A DNA stretch of 10,109 nucleotides from Sphingobacterium thalpophilum (GCA_943325255.2 CALPOS020000064.1:1-10109), one strand, 5' to 3'. Positions 1 through 5,567 are shown, numbered from the stretch's first letter. The notes: generated by a model not told the origin, from the sequence alone. Program-made: numbers and translations.

Positions 1-360
1 AGACTTAGGATGTAAAAAAACCACTAACTTATTATCCGCTCCTTTCTTTGGAATTTCATTTAAGACCACAAAACCTTCCTCTTGTAACCGTTTTGTTTCT
101 GAAACAATATCCGCTACATCAAAAGCGATATGATGAATTCCTTCTCCTTTTTTTTCAATAAACTTTGCAATTGGACTATCAGCATTCGTCGCTTCTAACA
201 ACTCAATCTTGTTAGGTCCGCTGTGAAAAAAGGACGTCTTCACGCCTTCACTGGCTACTTCTTCAGATTTGTAGGGTGGCGCACCGAAAAGTTTTTCGAA
301 AATAAGATTGGAAACCTCTAAATCTTTCACGGCAATACCTATGTGTTCTATTTTTCTCAT
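1..360 (-). CDS. mce: Methylmalonyl-CoA epimerase, 3' end cut by window edge
   Basis: Read on the minus strand, an ATG at 358-360 opens 120 codons that run off the left edge without a stop. The protein starts MRKIEHIGIAVKDLE and contains NKIELLEA (residues 50-57), GEGIHHIAFDV (72-82) and FLHPKS at the edge. This is the vicinal-oxygen-chelate (VOC) fold of methylmalonyl-CoA epimerase, which interconverts (2R)- and (2S)-methylmalonyl-CoA in the cytoplasm, between propionyl-CoA carboxylase and methylmalonyl-CoA mutase. Candidate metal ligands are H6, E53 and one of H76/H77. The last ligand/catalytic Glu, near the C terminus in the family, would lie outside the window. Family members are usually about 130-150 residues, so only a short tail is missing. 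It is divergent from rbfA. Another VOC protein is possible, but the N-terminal and GIHHIAF motifs fit the epimerase best. Confidence 0.88.
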   Translation of the reverse strand, partial: MRKIEHIGIAVKDLEVSNLIFEKLFGAPPYKSEEVASEGVKTSFFHSGPNKIELLEATNADSPIAKFIEKKGEGIHHIAFDVADIVSETKRLQEEGFVVLNEIPKKGADNKLVVFLHPKS

Positions 361-374
361 AGAGTTAATTTTAC

Positions 375-411
375 CGCAAAGTTCGCAAAGTTTTTCGCAA
401 AGACCGCAAAG
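375..411. repeat. Four CGCAAAG units upstream of mce
   Basis: CGCAAAG occurs at 375-381, 384-390, 396-402 and 405-411, with starts spaced 9, 12 and 9 bases. On the minus strand, the coding strand of mce, the units read CTTTGCG, and some are preceded by AA (AAACTTTG, GAACTTTG), each one mismatch from the -7 consensus TAnnTTTG. The array lies 14 to 51 bases upstream of the mce ATG. A similar three-TTTG run lies before thiL. It may act as overlapping promoter boxes or be a simple dispersed repeat; sequence alone does not decide. Confidence 0.6.
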
Positions 412-443
412 TTGATGAGAAATCTGAAGTCATAGCCCTGATT

Positions 444-470
444 GCTTCGCCAGTTCGCTTTGCTCGTGTG
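444..470 (+). repeat. Intergenic mini-repeat, copy m1
   Basis: This 27-bp unit with core CTTCGCCAGTTCGCTTTG matches the copy at 498-524 at 24 of 27 positions. Its first part, with three preceding bases (441-458, 18 bp), is perfectly inverted at 653-670. Confidence 0.7.
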
Positions 471-497
471 CAGCGGCATCCTTTTGTGCCATTGTTT

Positions 498-524
498 ACT
501 TCGTCAGTTCGCTTTGCTCGAGTG
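498..524 (+). repeat. Intergenic mini-repeat, copy m2
   Basis: Second direct copy, starting 54 bases after m1, with core CTTCGTCAGTTCGCTTTG. It fills most of the loop of the 11-bp inverted repeat 481-491/523-533, so it looks inserted into the tip of a hairpin. Confidence 0.7.
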
Positions 525-637
525 GCACAAAAGATTACTTCACTGATTAATTTTTTTCAGCGGAGTTCAGTGAATGCTATGCATTTTAGCGTAGAGCAGG
601 AATAAGTTCCTAAAAATTATCAATTATCAATTGTTCC

Positions 638-670
638 CCGAGCAATTTATTTGCGAACTGGCGAAGCAAT
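638..670 (-). repeat. Intergenic mini-repeat, inverted variant copy m3
   Basis: On the minus strand this reads ATTGCTTCGCCAGTTCGC followed by a short AT-rich spacer and GCTCGG, so it is the m1 unit in opposite orientation with a changed middle. The 18-bp arm (653-670) is the exact reverse complement of 441-458. Confidence 0.65.
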
Positions 671-680
671 TTCAATTGCT
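665..680. promoter_or_regulatory. Palindrome next to the rbfA -7 box
   Basis: AGCAATT-TC-AATTGCT is a perfect 7-bp inverted repeat with a 2-base spacer. It ends five bases before the rbfA -7 box, where the polymerase -33 contact region would lie. It could be an operator half-site pair or just the edge of mini-repeat m3, with which its first bases overlap. Confidence 0.35.
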
Positions 681-685
681 TATTG

Positions 686-693
686 TATTTTTG
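686..693 (+). promoter_or_regulatory. rbfA -7 promoter box (TATTTTTG)
   Basis: An exact match to the Bacteroidota -7 consensus TAnnTTTG lies only four bases before the rbfA ATG. In this promoter class the box is centred about seven bases before the transcript start, which would put the start at or within a base or two of the A of ATG, giving a leaderless mRNA. No clear TTG/TTTG -33 box lies at the expected 17-19 base spacing. Confidence 0.55.
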
Positions 694-697
694 CCCC

Positions 698-1090
698 ATG
701 GAAACAAATAGACAGAAAAAAATTGGTGGCGTAATTCAAAAGGATTTAGTAGATATTCTTCAAGGTGAAATACGAAAAAACGGCATTTCTAATTTGATTA
801 TTTCTGTTTCTAAAGTGAGCGTAACTACCGATTTATCTGTCGCAACTGTACATTTGAGTATTTTTCCGCAAGACAAAGCAAAAGAAACACTTGCTGCGAT
901 CAAGACAAATTCTGTTTTAATCAAACATGATTTGTCACAACGCGTGCGATTGCAATTGCGCAAAGTTCCCAATCTTACTTTTTTTATCGATGACTCACTC
1001 GACTACATCGAAAAAATTGACAACGCCTTAGCATCCAAAGAAAATCCGATTGAAAATCGCGACTTACTAGAAAGACGTAGAAAATCTTAA
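698..1090 (+). CDS. rbfA: 30S ribosome-binding factor A
   Basis: The 130-residue protein (METNRQKKIGGVIQ...) matches RbfA, a small KH-fold protein that binds the 30S subunit, helps mature the 5' end of 16S rRNA and is important in cold adaptation. Visible family features are the N-terminal helix with IGGVIQKDLVDIL (residues 9-21), the central strand block with TDLSVATVHLSIFP, and the C-terminal LRKVPNLTFFIDDSLDYIEKID, a typical bacteroidete RbfA signature. I start at the ATG at 698; an in-frame TTG at 683 would add five residues but overlaps the promoter box. The downstream permease starts one base after the stop, so the two are probably cotranscribed and translationally coupled. Confidence 0.95.
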   Translation: METNRQKKIGGVIQKDLVDILQGEIRKNGISNLIISVSKVSVTTDLSVATVHLSIFPQDKAKETLAAIKTNSVLIKHDLSQRVRLQLRKVPNLTFFIDDSLDYIEKIDNALASKENPIENRDLLERRRKS

Positions 1091-1091
1091 C

Positions 1092-2297
1092 TTGAATTTT
1101 CCGCTCTACATAGCCAAACGATATCTGAGAAGCGCTAGTAAAAACAATGCGATTAATATCATTAATGGCATTGCCTCAGTTGGAATTGTCGTTGGAGCCT
1201 TGGCGCTATTTGTCGTGCTTTCTGTTTTTACTGGTCTCAAAGACTTTAGCCTTTCGTTTAGTAATGATTTTGATCCTGATTTAAAAGTGTTGAATACCAC
1301 TGGAAAATCGTTACGAGCAACTCCTGAACAATTATCCAAAATCTCCAATATTAATGGTGTTTCCGCCGCAAGTCGAATCATCGAAGAACGCGTTTTATTC
1401 CTTTTCGACGGCAAAGAGCAAGTGACTTACATTAAGGGTGTCGATTCGCTTTTCTCTAAAGTAAATCCTGTACAGAAAAACATTTACCAAGGCGAGTGGT
1501 TCGAACCGCTTACCAACCAAGTGGTTGTGGGTTATGGAATTTCTCAAAAATTATCACTCGGATTATTCGATTTCAATCATCCTTTTGAAGTTTTTGTTCC
1601 CAAAGCGGGAAAAGGCAACATAGAAAATCCTGAAAGCGCTTTCAATAAATGCAAATTAGCGCCAGTAGGAATTTACGCCATTAGCGAAGATCTCGACTCC
1701 AAATTTGTTTTTGCAGACTTAACCTTAACACAGTCTTTACTAGAATTTCAATCCAATCAAATTTCCGCGATTGAAATTAAAGTAAAACCTGATTCCAATG
1801 AAAAAGAGATCATCGCTCAAATTCAAGCCATCTTCAACAACAACGTAACCATCAAAAACAGAGCACAACTCAACGACAGTTTATACAAAATGCTCAACAC
1901 CGAAAATATTGCCGTTTACCTCATCTTTACTTTAGTGATTATCATCGCGCTTTTTAACTTAATTGGCGCGCTCATCATGATGATTCTCGACAAGAAAAAA
2001 AATCTAAAAACACTTTTTAATCTCGGTACTGAAGTCAAAGATTTGAGGAAAATATTCTTCCTACAAGGCACTTTACTAAGCGTCTTTGGTGGTATTTTCG
2101 GTCTGATATTAGGAATCGGAATTGTACTGTTGCAACAACAATTTCAGCTGATCATGATTACACCGACTTTGGCGTATCCTGTCATTTTTTCTTTCTTAAA
2201 TGTAATCATTGTTTTAGCTACCATTATTTCCTTAGGCATCGTAGCCTCCTGGATTGCTTCGAGTCGTGTAACTAAAAAGTTGTTGGAAGATATTTAA
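1092..2297 (+). CDS. FtsX/LolC-LolE-type ABC transporter permease
   Basis: The 401-residue membrane protein begins MNFPLYIAKRYLRSASKNNA, the usual start of lipoprotein-release-type permeases. Layout: transmembrane segment 1 at about 25-47, a large periplasmic domain at about 50-270 (MacB-PCD type), then three segments at about 273-298, 321-347 and 363-388. This is the LolC/LolE/FtsX fold, which works with an ATP-binding partner to extract lipoproteins or drive other periplasmic mechanics; no ATPase gene is adjacent, so the substrate is inferred. The start is TTG at 1092, one base after the rbfA stop. The first in-frame internal Met is near residue 267, so no ATG can serve, and the N-terminal motif supports the TTG. 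Downstream lies structured repeat copy A. Confidence 0.9.
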   Translation: MNFPLYIAKRYLRSASKNNAINIINGIASVGIVVGALALFVVLSVFTGLKDFSLSFSNDFDPDLKVLNTTGKSLRATPEQLSKISNINGVSAASRIIEERVLFLFDGKEQVTYIKGVDSLFSKVNPVQKNIYQGEWFEPLTNQVVVGYGISQKLSLGLFDFNHPFEVFVPKAGKGNIENPESAFNKCKLAPVGIYAISEDLDSKFVFADLTLTQSLLEFQSNQISAIEIKVKPDSNEKEIIAQIQAIFNNNVTIKNRAQLNDSLYKMLNTENIAVYLIFTLVIIIALFNLIGALIMMILDKKKNLKTLFNLGTEVKDLRKIFFLQGTLLSVFGGIFGLILGIGIVLLQQQFQLIMITPTLAYPVIFSFLNVIIVLATIISLGIVASWIASSRVTKKLLEDI

Positions 2298-2349
2298 TTT
2301 TTGGGCGTTCCCCTTTGGGTCAGGCTGTCGCACTCGCTTTTTTTGTTTT

Positions 2350-2374
2350 GTCACCCCGAGCGCAGTCGAGGGGC
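2350..2374. repeat. CCCCGAGCGCAGTCGAGGGG-type dispersed repeat
   Basis: This 25-bp imperfect palindrome has CCCC and GGGG ends. Sequences of this type (GAGCGCAGTCGA core) are common between genes in Bacteroidota. Here it sits exactly in the loop of the copy A central stem, as if the hairpin tip had been extended or had received an insertion. Confidence 0.6.
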
Positions 2375-2394
2375 ATTATCAAAAACAAAAAATA

Positions 2395-2428
2395 GCTCAC
2401 CCGAGGCGAAGCCGAACTGAACGAAGTT
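2395..2428 (-). repeat. Intergenic mini-repeat, copy m4
   Basis: On the minus strand it reads ACTTCGTTCAGTTCGGCTTC followed by GCCTCGGGTGAGC. This is a relative of m2 (ACTTCGTCAGTTCGCTTTG, then GCTCGAGTG), 1.8 kb away, and it again lies inside a structured repeat. Confidence 0.55.
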
Positions 2429-2470
2429 AAACAATTGCTCCATCCTTAACGCGGTTCCCAGATAGCACAA

Positions 2471-3463
2471 CTATTGTATTTCTATGCCGCTGAATTTTTC
2501 CAAGACGTCATCAAAAGTTTCAAAAATAAAATTTGGATCTTCACTTGTCACCATACGAGTTCTAAACTCCTTAAAGTTCGGCAACCCTTTAAAGTAATTG
2601 GTGTAATGTCTGCGAGTTTCTACAATTCCCAAATGTTGCCCTTTCCAGTCCATCGCCCATTGCAGATGATTCTTCGCAGCTTCAACTCGATCTTCAATCG
2701 TAGGTTTTGGTAAATGCTCACCAGTAGCAAAATAATGTTTCACTTCATTAAAAAACCAAGGATAACCAATCGCAGCGCGACCAATCATAATGCCGTCGAC
2801 GCCATATCTGTTTTTATATTCTAAAGCTTTCTCGACCGAAGTGACATCTCCATTTCCGAAAATGGGAATGGTAATTCTGGGATTGTTTTTTACTCTTGCA
2901 ATGTGCGACCAATCGGCATCGCCTTTATACAATTGCGCGCGCGTTCTGCCGTGAATCGATAGCGCTTGCACACCGATATCTTGAAGCCTTTCGGCAACCT
3001 CATCAATGTTGATGGAATTCTCATCCCAACCCAAACGCGTTTTTACCGTTACCGGCAAATCTGTACTTCGGATTACGGCTTTGGTTAAGCGCACCATCAA
3101 ATCGACGTCTTTTAAAACCGCAGCACCTGCGCCTTTACACACTACTTTCTTCACCGGACATCCAAAATTAATATCAATCAAATCGGGATTTACTGTAGAT
3201 ACAATTTTAGAAGACATCGCCATCGCTTCTTCGTCTCCGCCAAAAATCTGAATGCCAACCGGGCGTTCATAATCGAAGATGTCTAACTTTTGACGACTCT
3301 TGATCGCATCACGAATCAAACCTTCAGACGAAATAAATTCGCTAAACATCAAATCCGCGCCATGCAGTTTGCACAAGCGGCGAAATGGCGGATCGCTCAC
3401 GTCTTCCATAGGGGCAAGAAGTAAGGGGAAATCTGGTAATTCGATGTTGCCGATTTTGATCAT
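2471..3463 (-). CDS. dusB: tRNA-dihydrouridine synthase (DusB type)
   Basis: The 330-residue FMN enzyme reduces specific uridines in the tRNA D-loop to dihydrouridine using NADPH. The TIM barrel opens with LLAPMEDVSDPPFRRLC (residues 15-31). The catalytic Cys is C102 in NFGCPVKKVVCKGAGAA. FMN and substrate contacts include K141 (VKTRLGWD) and H171 (SIHGRTRAQLY), and the flavin phosphate loops are GNGDV (203-207) and IGRAAIGYPWFF (227-238). A helical tRNA-binding domain follows from about 245 to the end. Length and motifs fit the DusB/NifR3 branch. The ATG at 3463 is supported by a -7 box just upstream. It is divergent from lepA and convergent with the permease, with structured repeat copy A 18 bases after its stop. 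Confidence 0.95.
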   Translation of the reverse strand: MIKIGNIELPDFPLLLAPMEDVSDPPFRRLCKLHGADLMFSEFISSEGLIRDAIKSRQKLDIFDYERPVGIQIFGGDEEAMAMSSKIVSTVNPDLIDINFGCPVKKVVCKGAGAAVLKDVDLMVRLTKAVIRSTDLPVTVKTRLGWDENSINIDEVAERLQDIGVQALSIHGRTRAQLYKGDADWSHIARVKNNPRITIPIFGNGDVTSVEKALEYKNRYGVDGIMIGRAAIGYPWFFNEVKHYFATGEHLPKPTIEDRVEAAKNHLQWAMDWKGQHLGIVETRRHYTNYFKGLPNFKEFRTRMVTSEDPNFIFETFDDVLEKFSGIEIQ

Positions 3464-3467
3464 GCGA

Positions 3468-3475
3468 CAAAAGTA
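3468..3475 (-). promoter_or_regulatory. dusB -7 promoter box (TACTTTTG)
   Basis: On the minus strand this is an exact TAnnTTTG match separated from the dusB ATG by four bases (TCGC), the same spacing as at rbfA. The predicted transcript start falls at or next to the ATG, so the mRNA would be leaderless. No clear TTG box is seen 17-19 bases further upstream. Confidence 0.55.
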
Positions 3476-3511
3476 AGGAATTTGAAGGAAAAGGCGTTAG
3501 GAAAAAGAAAC

Positions 3512-3533
3512 ATGAGACAAGAAGCAAGAAGAC
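3512..3533 (+). repeat. Purine-rich GACAAGAAGCAAGAAG tract
   Basis: A low-complexity run of AGACAAGA/AGCAAGA words lies between the dusB start and the promoter. Related runs flank lepA at 3724-3757 (AGAGACAAGAATCAAAAGAC and onward) and 5570-5606 (CAAGACAAAAGATAATAGAC and onward). Such tracts are common between flavobacterial genes. No function is evident. Confidence 0.45.
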
Positions 3534-3575
3534 GTGTGCATATTTTTGGATTCGGTAGTTTTGTTTGATTAGTCC

Positions 3576-3606
3576 TTTGAGGCTGACGAAGTTTGAACTA
3601 TATTTG
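3576..3606 (+). promoter_or_regulatory. Bacteroidota-type promoter TTTG-N19-TATATTTG
   Basis: TTTG at 3576-3579, 19 bases, then TATATTTG at 3599-3606 is the best full match to the -33/-7 promoter consensus in the window. The predicted start is near 3610, 14 bases before structured repeat copy B and about 149 bases before the lepA start. Two further -7-like octamers (3541-3548, 3556-3563) lie upstream without a -33 partner. It could drive lepA with a long structured leader, a small RNA covering copy B, or both. Confidence 0.6.
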
Positions 3607-3623
3607 CAGGCTAATGCGGAGTT

Positions 3624-3720
3624 GCGTTAGGGATTGGCGCATTTGTCTGAGCTCTTTTTTGTAAAGTTTACGACGCAAAAAAAGCGAGTGCGAAAAGCCC
3701 GGCCCGTAGGGAAACGCCCC
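3624..3720 (+). repeat. Structured intergenic repeat, copy B
   Basis: The element runs from GCGTTAGGGATTGGCGCA to GCCCGGCCC-GTA-GGGAAACGCCCC. GCGTT (3624-3628) can pair with AACGC (3713-3717). CGCA (3638-3641) can pair with TGCG (3689-3692). The central stem is GCTCTTTTTTGT against GCAAAAAAAGC. A small CCC-GTA-GGG hairpin is at 3703-3711. Copy A shares TGAGCT-N-TTTTTTG, AAAAAAAGCGAGTGCGA, the 3' hairpin and both ends, but its central loop differs. The copy lies between the promoter and lepA, ending 38 bases before the lepA ATG, with no T-tract that would make it a terminator. Confidence 0.7.
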
Positions 3721-3758
3721 AATGAAAGAGACAAGAATCAAAAGACAAGACTAGAGAG

Positions 3759-5567
3759 ATGACGGAAAAAATGAAACATATTCGAAATTTTTGCATTATT
3801 GCGCATATTGATCACGGGAAAAGCACGTTGGCCGATCGTCTTTTGGGCGCGACGCAAACCGTAACTGCCCGTGAGGAAAAGGCGCAATTGCTAGACAATA
3901 TGGACTTGGAGCGCGAGCGTGGGATTACCATCAAGAGTCACGCGATTCAGATGGAATATACCTATAAAGGAGAAGAATATATTTTGAATTTGATTGACAC
4001 GCCGGGACACGTTGATTTCTCCTATGAAGTTTCGCGATCGATCGCAGCTTGTGAAGGCGCGCTTTTGATTGTAGATGCGGCGCAAAGCATACAAGCACAA
4101 ACCATTTCGAATTTGTATTTGGCTTTAGAAAACGACTTGGAAATTATTCCGGTTTTGAACAAAGTTGATTTACCTAGCGCGAATCCAGAGGAAGTGAGCG
4201 ATGATATTGTGGATTTATTGGGATGTAAATTAGAAGAAATTATTCACGCCTCGGGGAAAACCGGTTTTGGTGTTGAAAACATATTAGCAGCAATCATCGA
4301 CCGCATCCCGCCACCAAAAGGCAATCCAGACGAACCATTGCAAGCTTTGATTTTTGATAGCGTTTACAATCCGTTTCGCGGTATTGAAGTAATATTCCGT
4401 GTGAAAAATGGGGAAATCAGAAAAGGGCAAAAAATCAAATTCATGGCGACAGGCAATGAATATTTTGCAGATGAAATTGGCACATTGAAATTGAACCAAG
4501 TTCCGAAACAAGTCATTTCTGCAGGTGATGTTGGATACTTGATTTCGGGAATTAAAGAAGCAAAAGAAGTCAAAGTGGGTGATACGCTAACCGATGCGAA
4601 AACGCCAACTACCAATATGATTACTGGATTTGAGGATGTGAAGCCGATGGTTTTCGCCGGAATTTATCCCGTAGACACCGAAGATTATGAAGAGTTGCGC
4701 AACTCGATGGAAAAACTGCAATTGAACGATGCGTCGTTGGTGTTTTTACCTGAAAGTTCAGCGGCATTAGGGTTTGGTTTCCGTTGCGGATTCTTGGGAA
4801 TGTTGCACATGGAAATTATTCAGGAGCGTTTAGAGCGCGAGTTCAATATGACCGTGATTACGACGGTTCCGAACGTTTCCTACTTGGCTTATACTAAGAA
4901 AGATCCAGAAAAAGGGCAAGTTGTAAACAATCCGAGCGATTTGCCGGAACCATCTAAATTAGAGCGCGTCGAAGAACCTTATATAAAAGCGACCATTATT
5001 ACAAAATCGGATTTTGTAGGAAATGTGATGAGTTTGTGTATTGAAAAACGAGGCTTAATTACCAATCAAACTTATTTGACCACCGAGCGCGTTGAATTGA
5101 CTTTCGACATGCCTTTGGCGGAAATCGTATTTGATTTTTACGATCGTTTGAAAACCGTTTCTAAAGGATATGCTTCGTTTGATTATTCTCCGATTGGAAT
5201 GCGTACTTCGAATTTGGTGAAAGTCGATATTTTATTGAACGGCACGATTGTCGACGCTTTATCTTCTTTAATTCACGTAGATAACGCTTACCATATTGGA
5301 AAGAAGATGTGTGAAAAATTGAAAGAATTGATTCCACGTCAGCAGTTTGATATTCCAATTCAAGCGGCAATTGGGGTGAAAGTGATTTCAAGGGAAACTA
5401 TCAAAGCGTTGCGTAAAGACGTTACTGCAAAATGTTATGGTGGAGATATTTCGCGTAAACGAAAACTGTTAGAAAAACAGAAAAAAGGAAAGAAAAGAAT
5501 GCGACAGGTGGGGAATGTAGAGATTCCGCAGGAGGCGTTTATGGCGGTGTTGAAGTTGAACGACTAA
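3759..5567 (+). CDS. lepA: Elongation factor 4 (LepA GTPase)
   Basis: This translational GTPase binds the ribosome; it was described as a back-translocase and has also been linked to 30S assembly. GTPase motifs in order: G1 AHIDHGKST (15-23), G2 region RERGITIKS (52-60), G3 DTPGH (80-84), G4 NKVD (134-137) and G5-like ASGKTG (164-169). EF-G-like domains follow (FRCGFLGMLHMEI near 345-360), then the LepA-specific C-terminal domain with KCYGGDISRKRKLLEKQKKG. The listed start gives 602 residues. A second ATG at 3771 (MKHIRNFCIIAHIDHG) gives 598, the usual flavobacterial length and N terminus, and may be the true start. There is no Shine-Dalgarno sequence. The long upstream leader contains structured repeat copy B; an intrinsic terminator follows the stop. 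Confidence 0.97.
   Translation: MTEKMKHIRNFCIIAHIDHGKSTLADRLLGATQTVTAREEKAQLLDNMDLERERGITIKSHAIQMEYTYKGEEYILNLIDTPGHVDFSYEVSRSIAACEGALLIVDAAQSIQAQTISNLYLALENDLEIIPVLNKVDLPSANPEEVSDDIVDLLGCKLEEIIHASGKTGFGVENILAAIIDRIPPPKGNPDEPLQALIFDSVYNPFRGIEVIFRVKNGEIRKGQKIKFMATGNEYFADEIGTLKLNQVPKQVISAGDVGYLISGIKEAKEVKVGDTLTDAKTPTTNMITGFEDVKPMVFAGIYPVDTEDYEELRNSMEKLQLNDASLVFLPESSAALGFGFRCGFLGMLHMEIIQERLEREFNMTVITTVPNVSYLAYTKKDPEKGQVVNNPSDLPEPSKLERVEEPYIKATIITKSDFVGNVMSLCIEKRGLITNQTYLTTERVELTFDMPLAEIVFDFYDRLKTVSKGYASFDYSPIGMRTSNLVKVDILLNGTIVDALSSLIHVDNAYHIGKKMCEKLKELIPRQQFDIPIQAAIGVKVISRETIKALRKDVTAKCYGGDISRKRKLLEKQKKGKKRMRQVGNVEIPQEAFMAVLKLND

Larger units (their letters stand above)
431..611 (+). repeat. 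Divergent member of the structured intergenic repeat (copy 0)
   Basis: The stretch carries an AGCCCTGATTG 5' arm, then AGCGGCATCCTTTTGTGCC, a loop, then GGCACAAAAGATTAC. The central stem is an 11-bp perfect inverted repeat (481-491/523-533). It ends in a small hairpin, AGGAA-TAAG-TTCCT, at 598-611. The layout of 5' arm, long hairpin opening with CTTTTG, then small 3' hairpin matches copies A and B. However, the closing GCGTT/AACGC stem is not seen, and mini-repeats m1 and m2 interrupt the arm and loop. Assignment to the same family is inferred. Confidence 0.45.
361..697. other. Repeat-rich divergent intergenic region between mce and rbfA
   Basis: I see no gene in these 337 bases. In order they hold: four CGCAAAG units next to the mce start (375-411); two copies of a 27-bp mini-repeat (444-470, 498-524); an 11-bp inverted repeat around the second copy (481-491/523-533); an 8-bp inverted repeat (539-546/567-574); a short palindrome AATGC-TAT-GCATT (573-585); a hairpin AGGAA-TAAG-TTCCT (598-611); an AATTATC tandem (about 615-633); an inverted copy of the mini-repeat (638-670); and a 7-bp inverted repeat just before the rbfA promoter box (665-680). 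Stop codons interrupt all frames often. Confidence 0.8.
2303..2452 (-). repeat. Structured intergenic repeat, copy A
   Basis: Read on the minus strand, the element opens with GCGTTAAGGATGGAGCAATT (from 2452) and closes with GCCTGACCC-AAA-GGGGAACGCCC (to 2303). GCGTT at 2448-2452 pairs with AACGC at the other end. The central stem has TATTTTTTGTTTTTG on one side and CAAAACAAAAAAAG on the other. Its loop holds a second dispersed repeat (2350-2374), and mini-repeat m4 lies in the 5' arm. A CCC-AAA-GGG hairpin sits at 2311-2319. It starts 18 bases after the dusB stop in the dusB direction, so it would lie in the dusB 3' untranslated region, and it ends five bases from the permease stop. Copy B shows the same ends and order. 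Confidence 0.7.

Noticed and set aside
375..411. CRISPR-like short repeats
   Set aside because: Units are only 7 bases with 2-5 base spacers, and there are no cas genes.
361..697. Insertion sequence or remnant
   Set aside because: No transposase sequence, no terminal inverted repeats with target duplication; the repeats are short and nested.
2350..2390. GATAATGCC on the minus strand, resembling part of a TPP riboswitch
   Set aside because: The CTGAGA and ACCTGA elements of the TPP fold are missing, and the word lies in the loop of a repeat after dusB, not before a thiamine gene.
3614..3664. Small open frame of 16 codons starting after the promoter at 3599
   Set aside because: It is contained in structured repeat copy B, whose conserved pairing explains the sequence, and copy A does not keep the frame.
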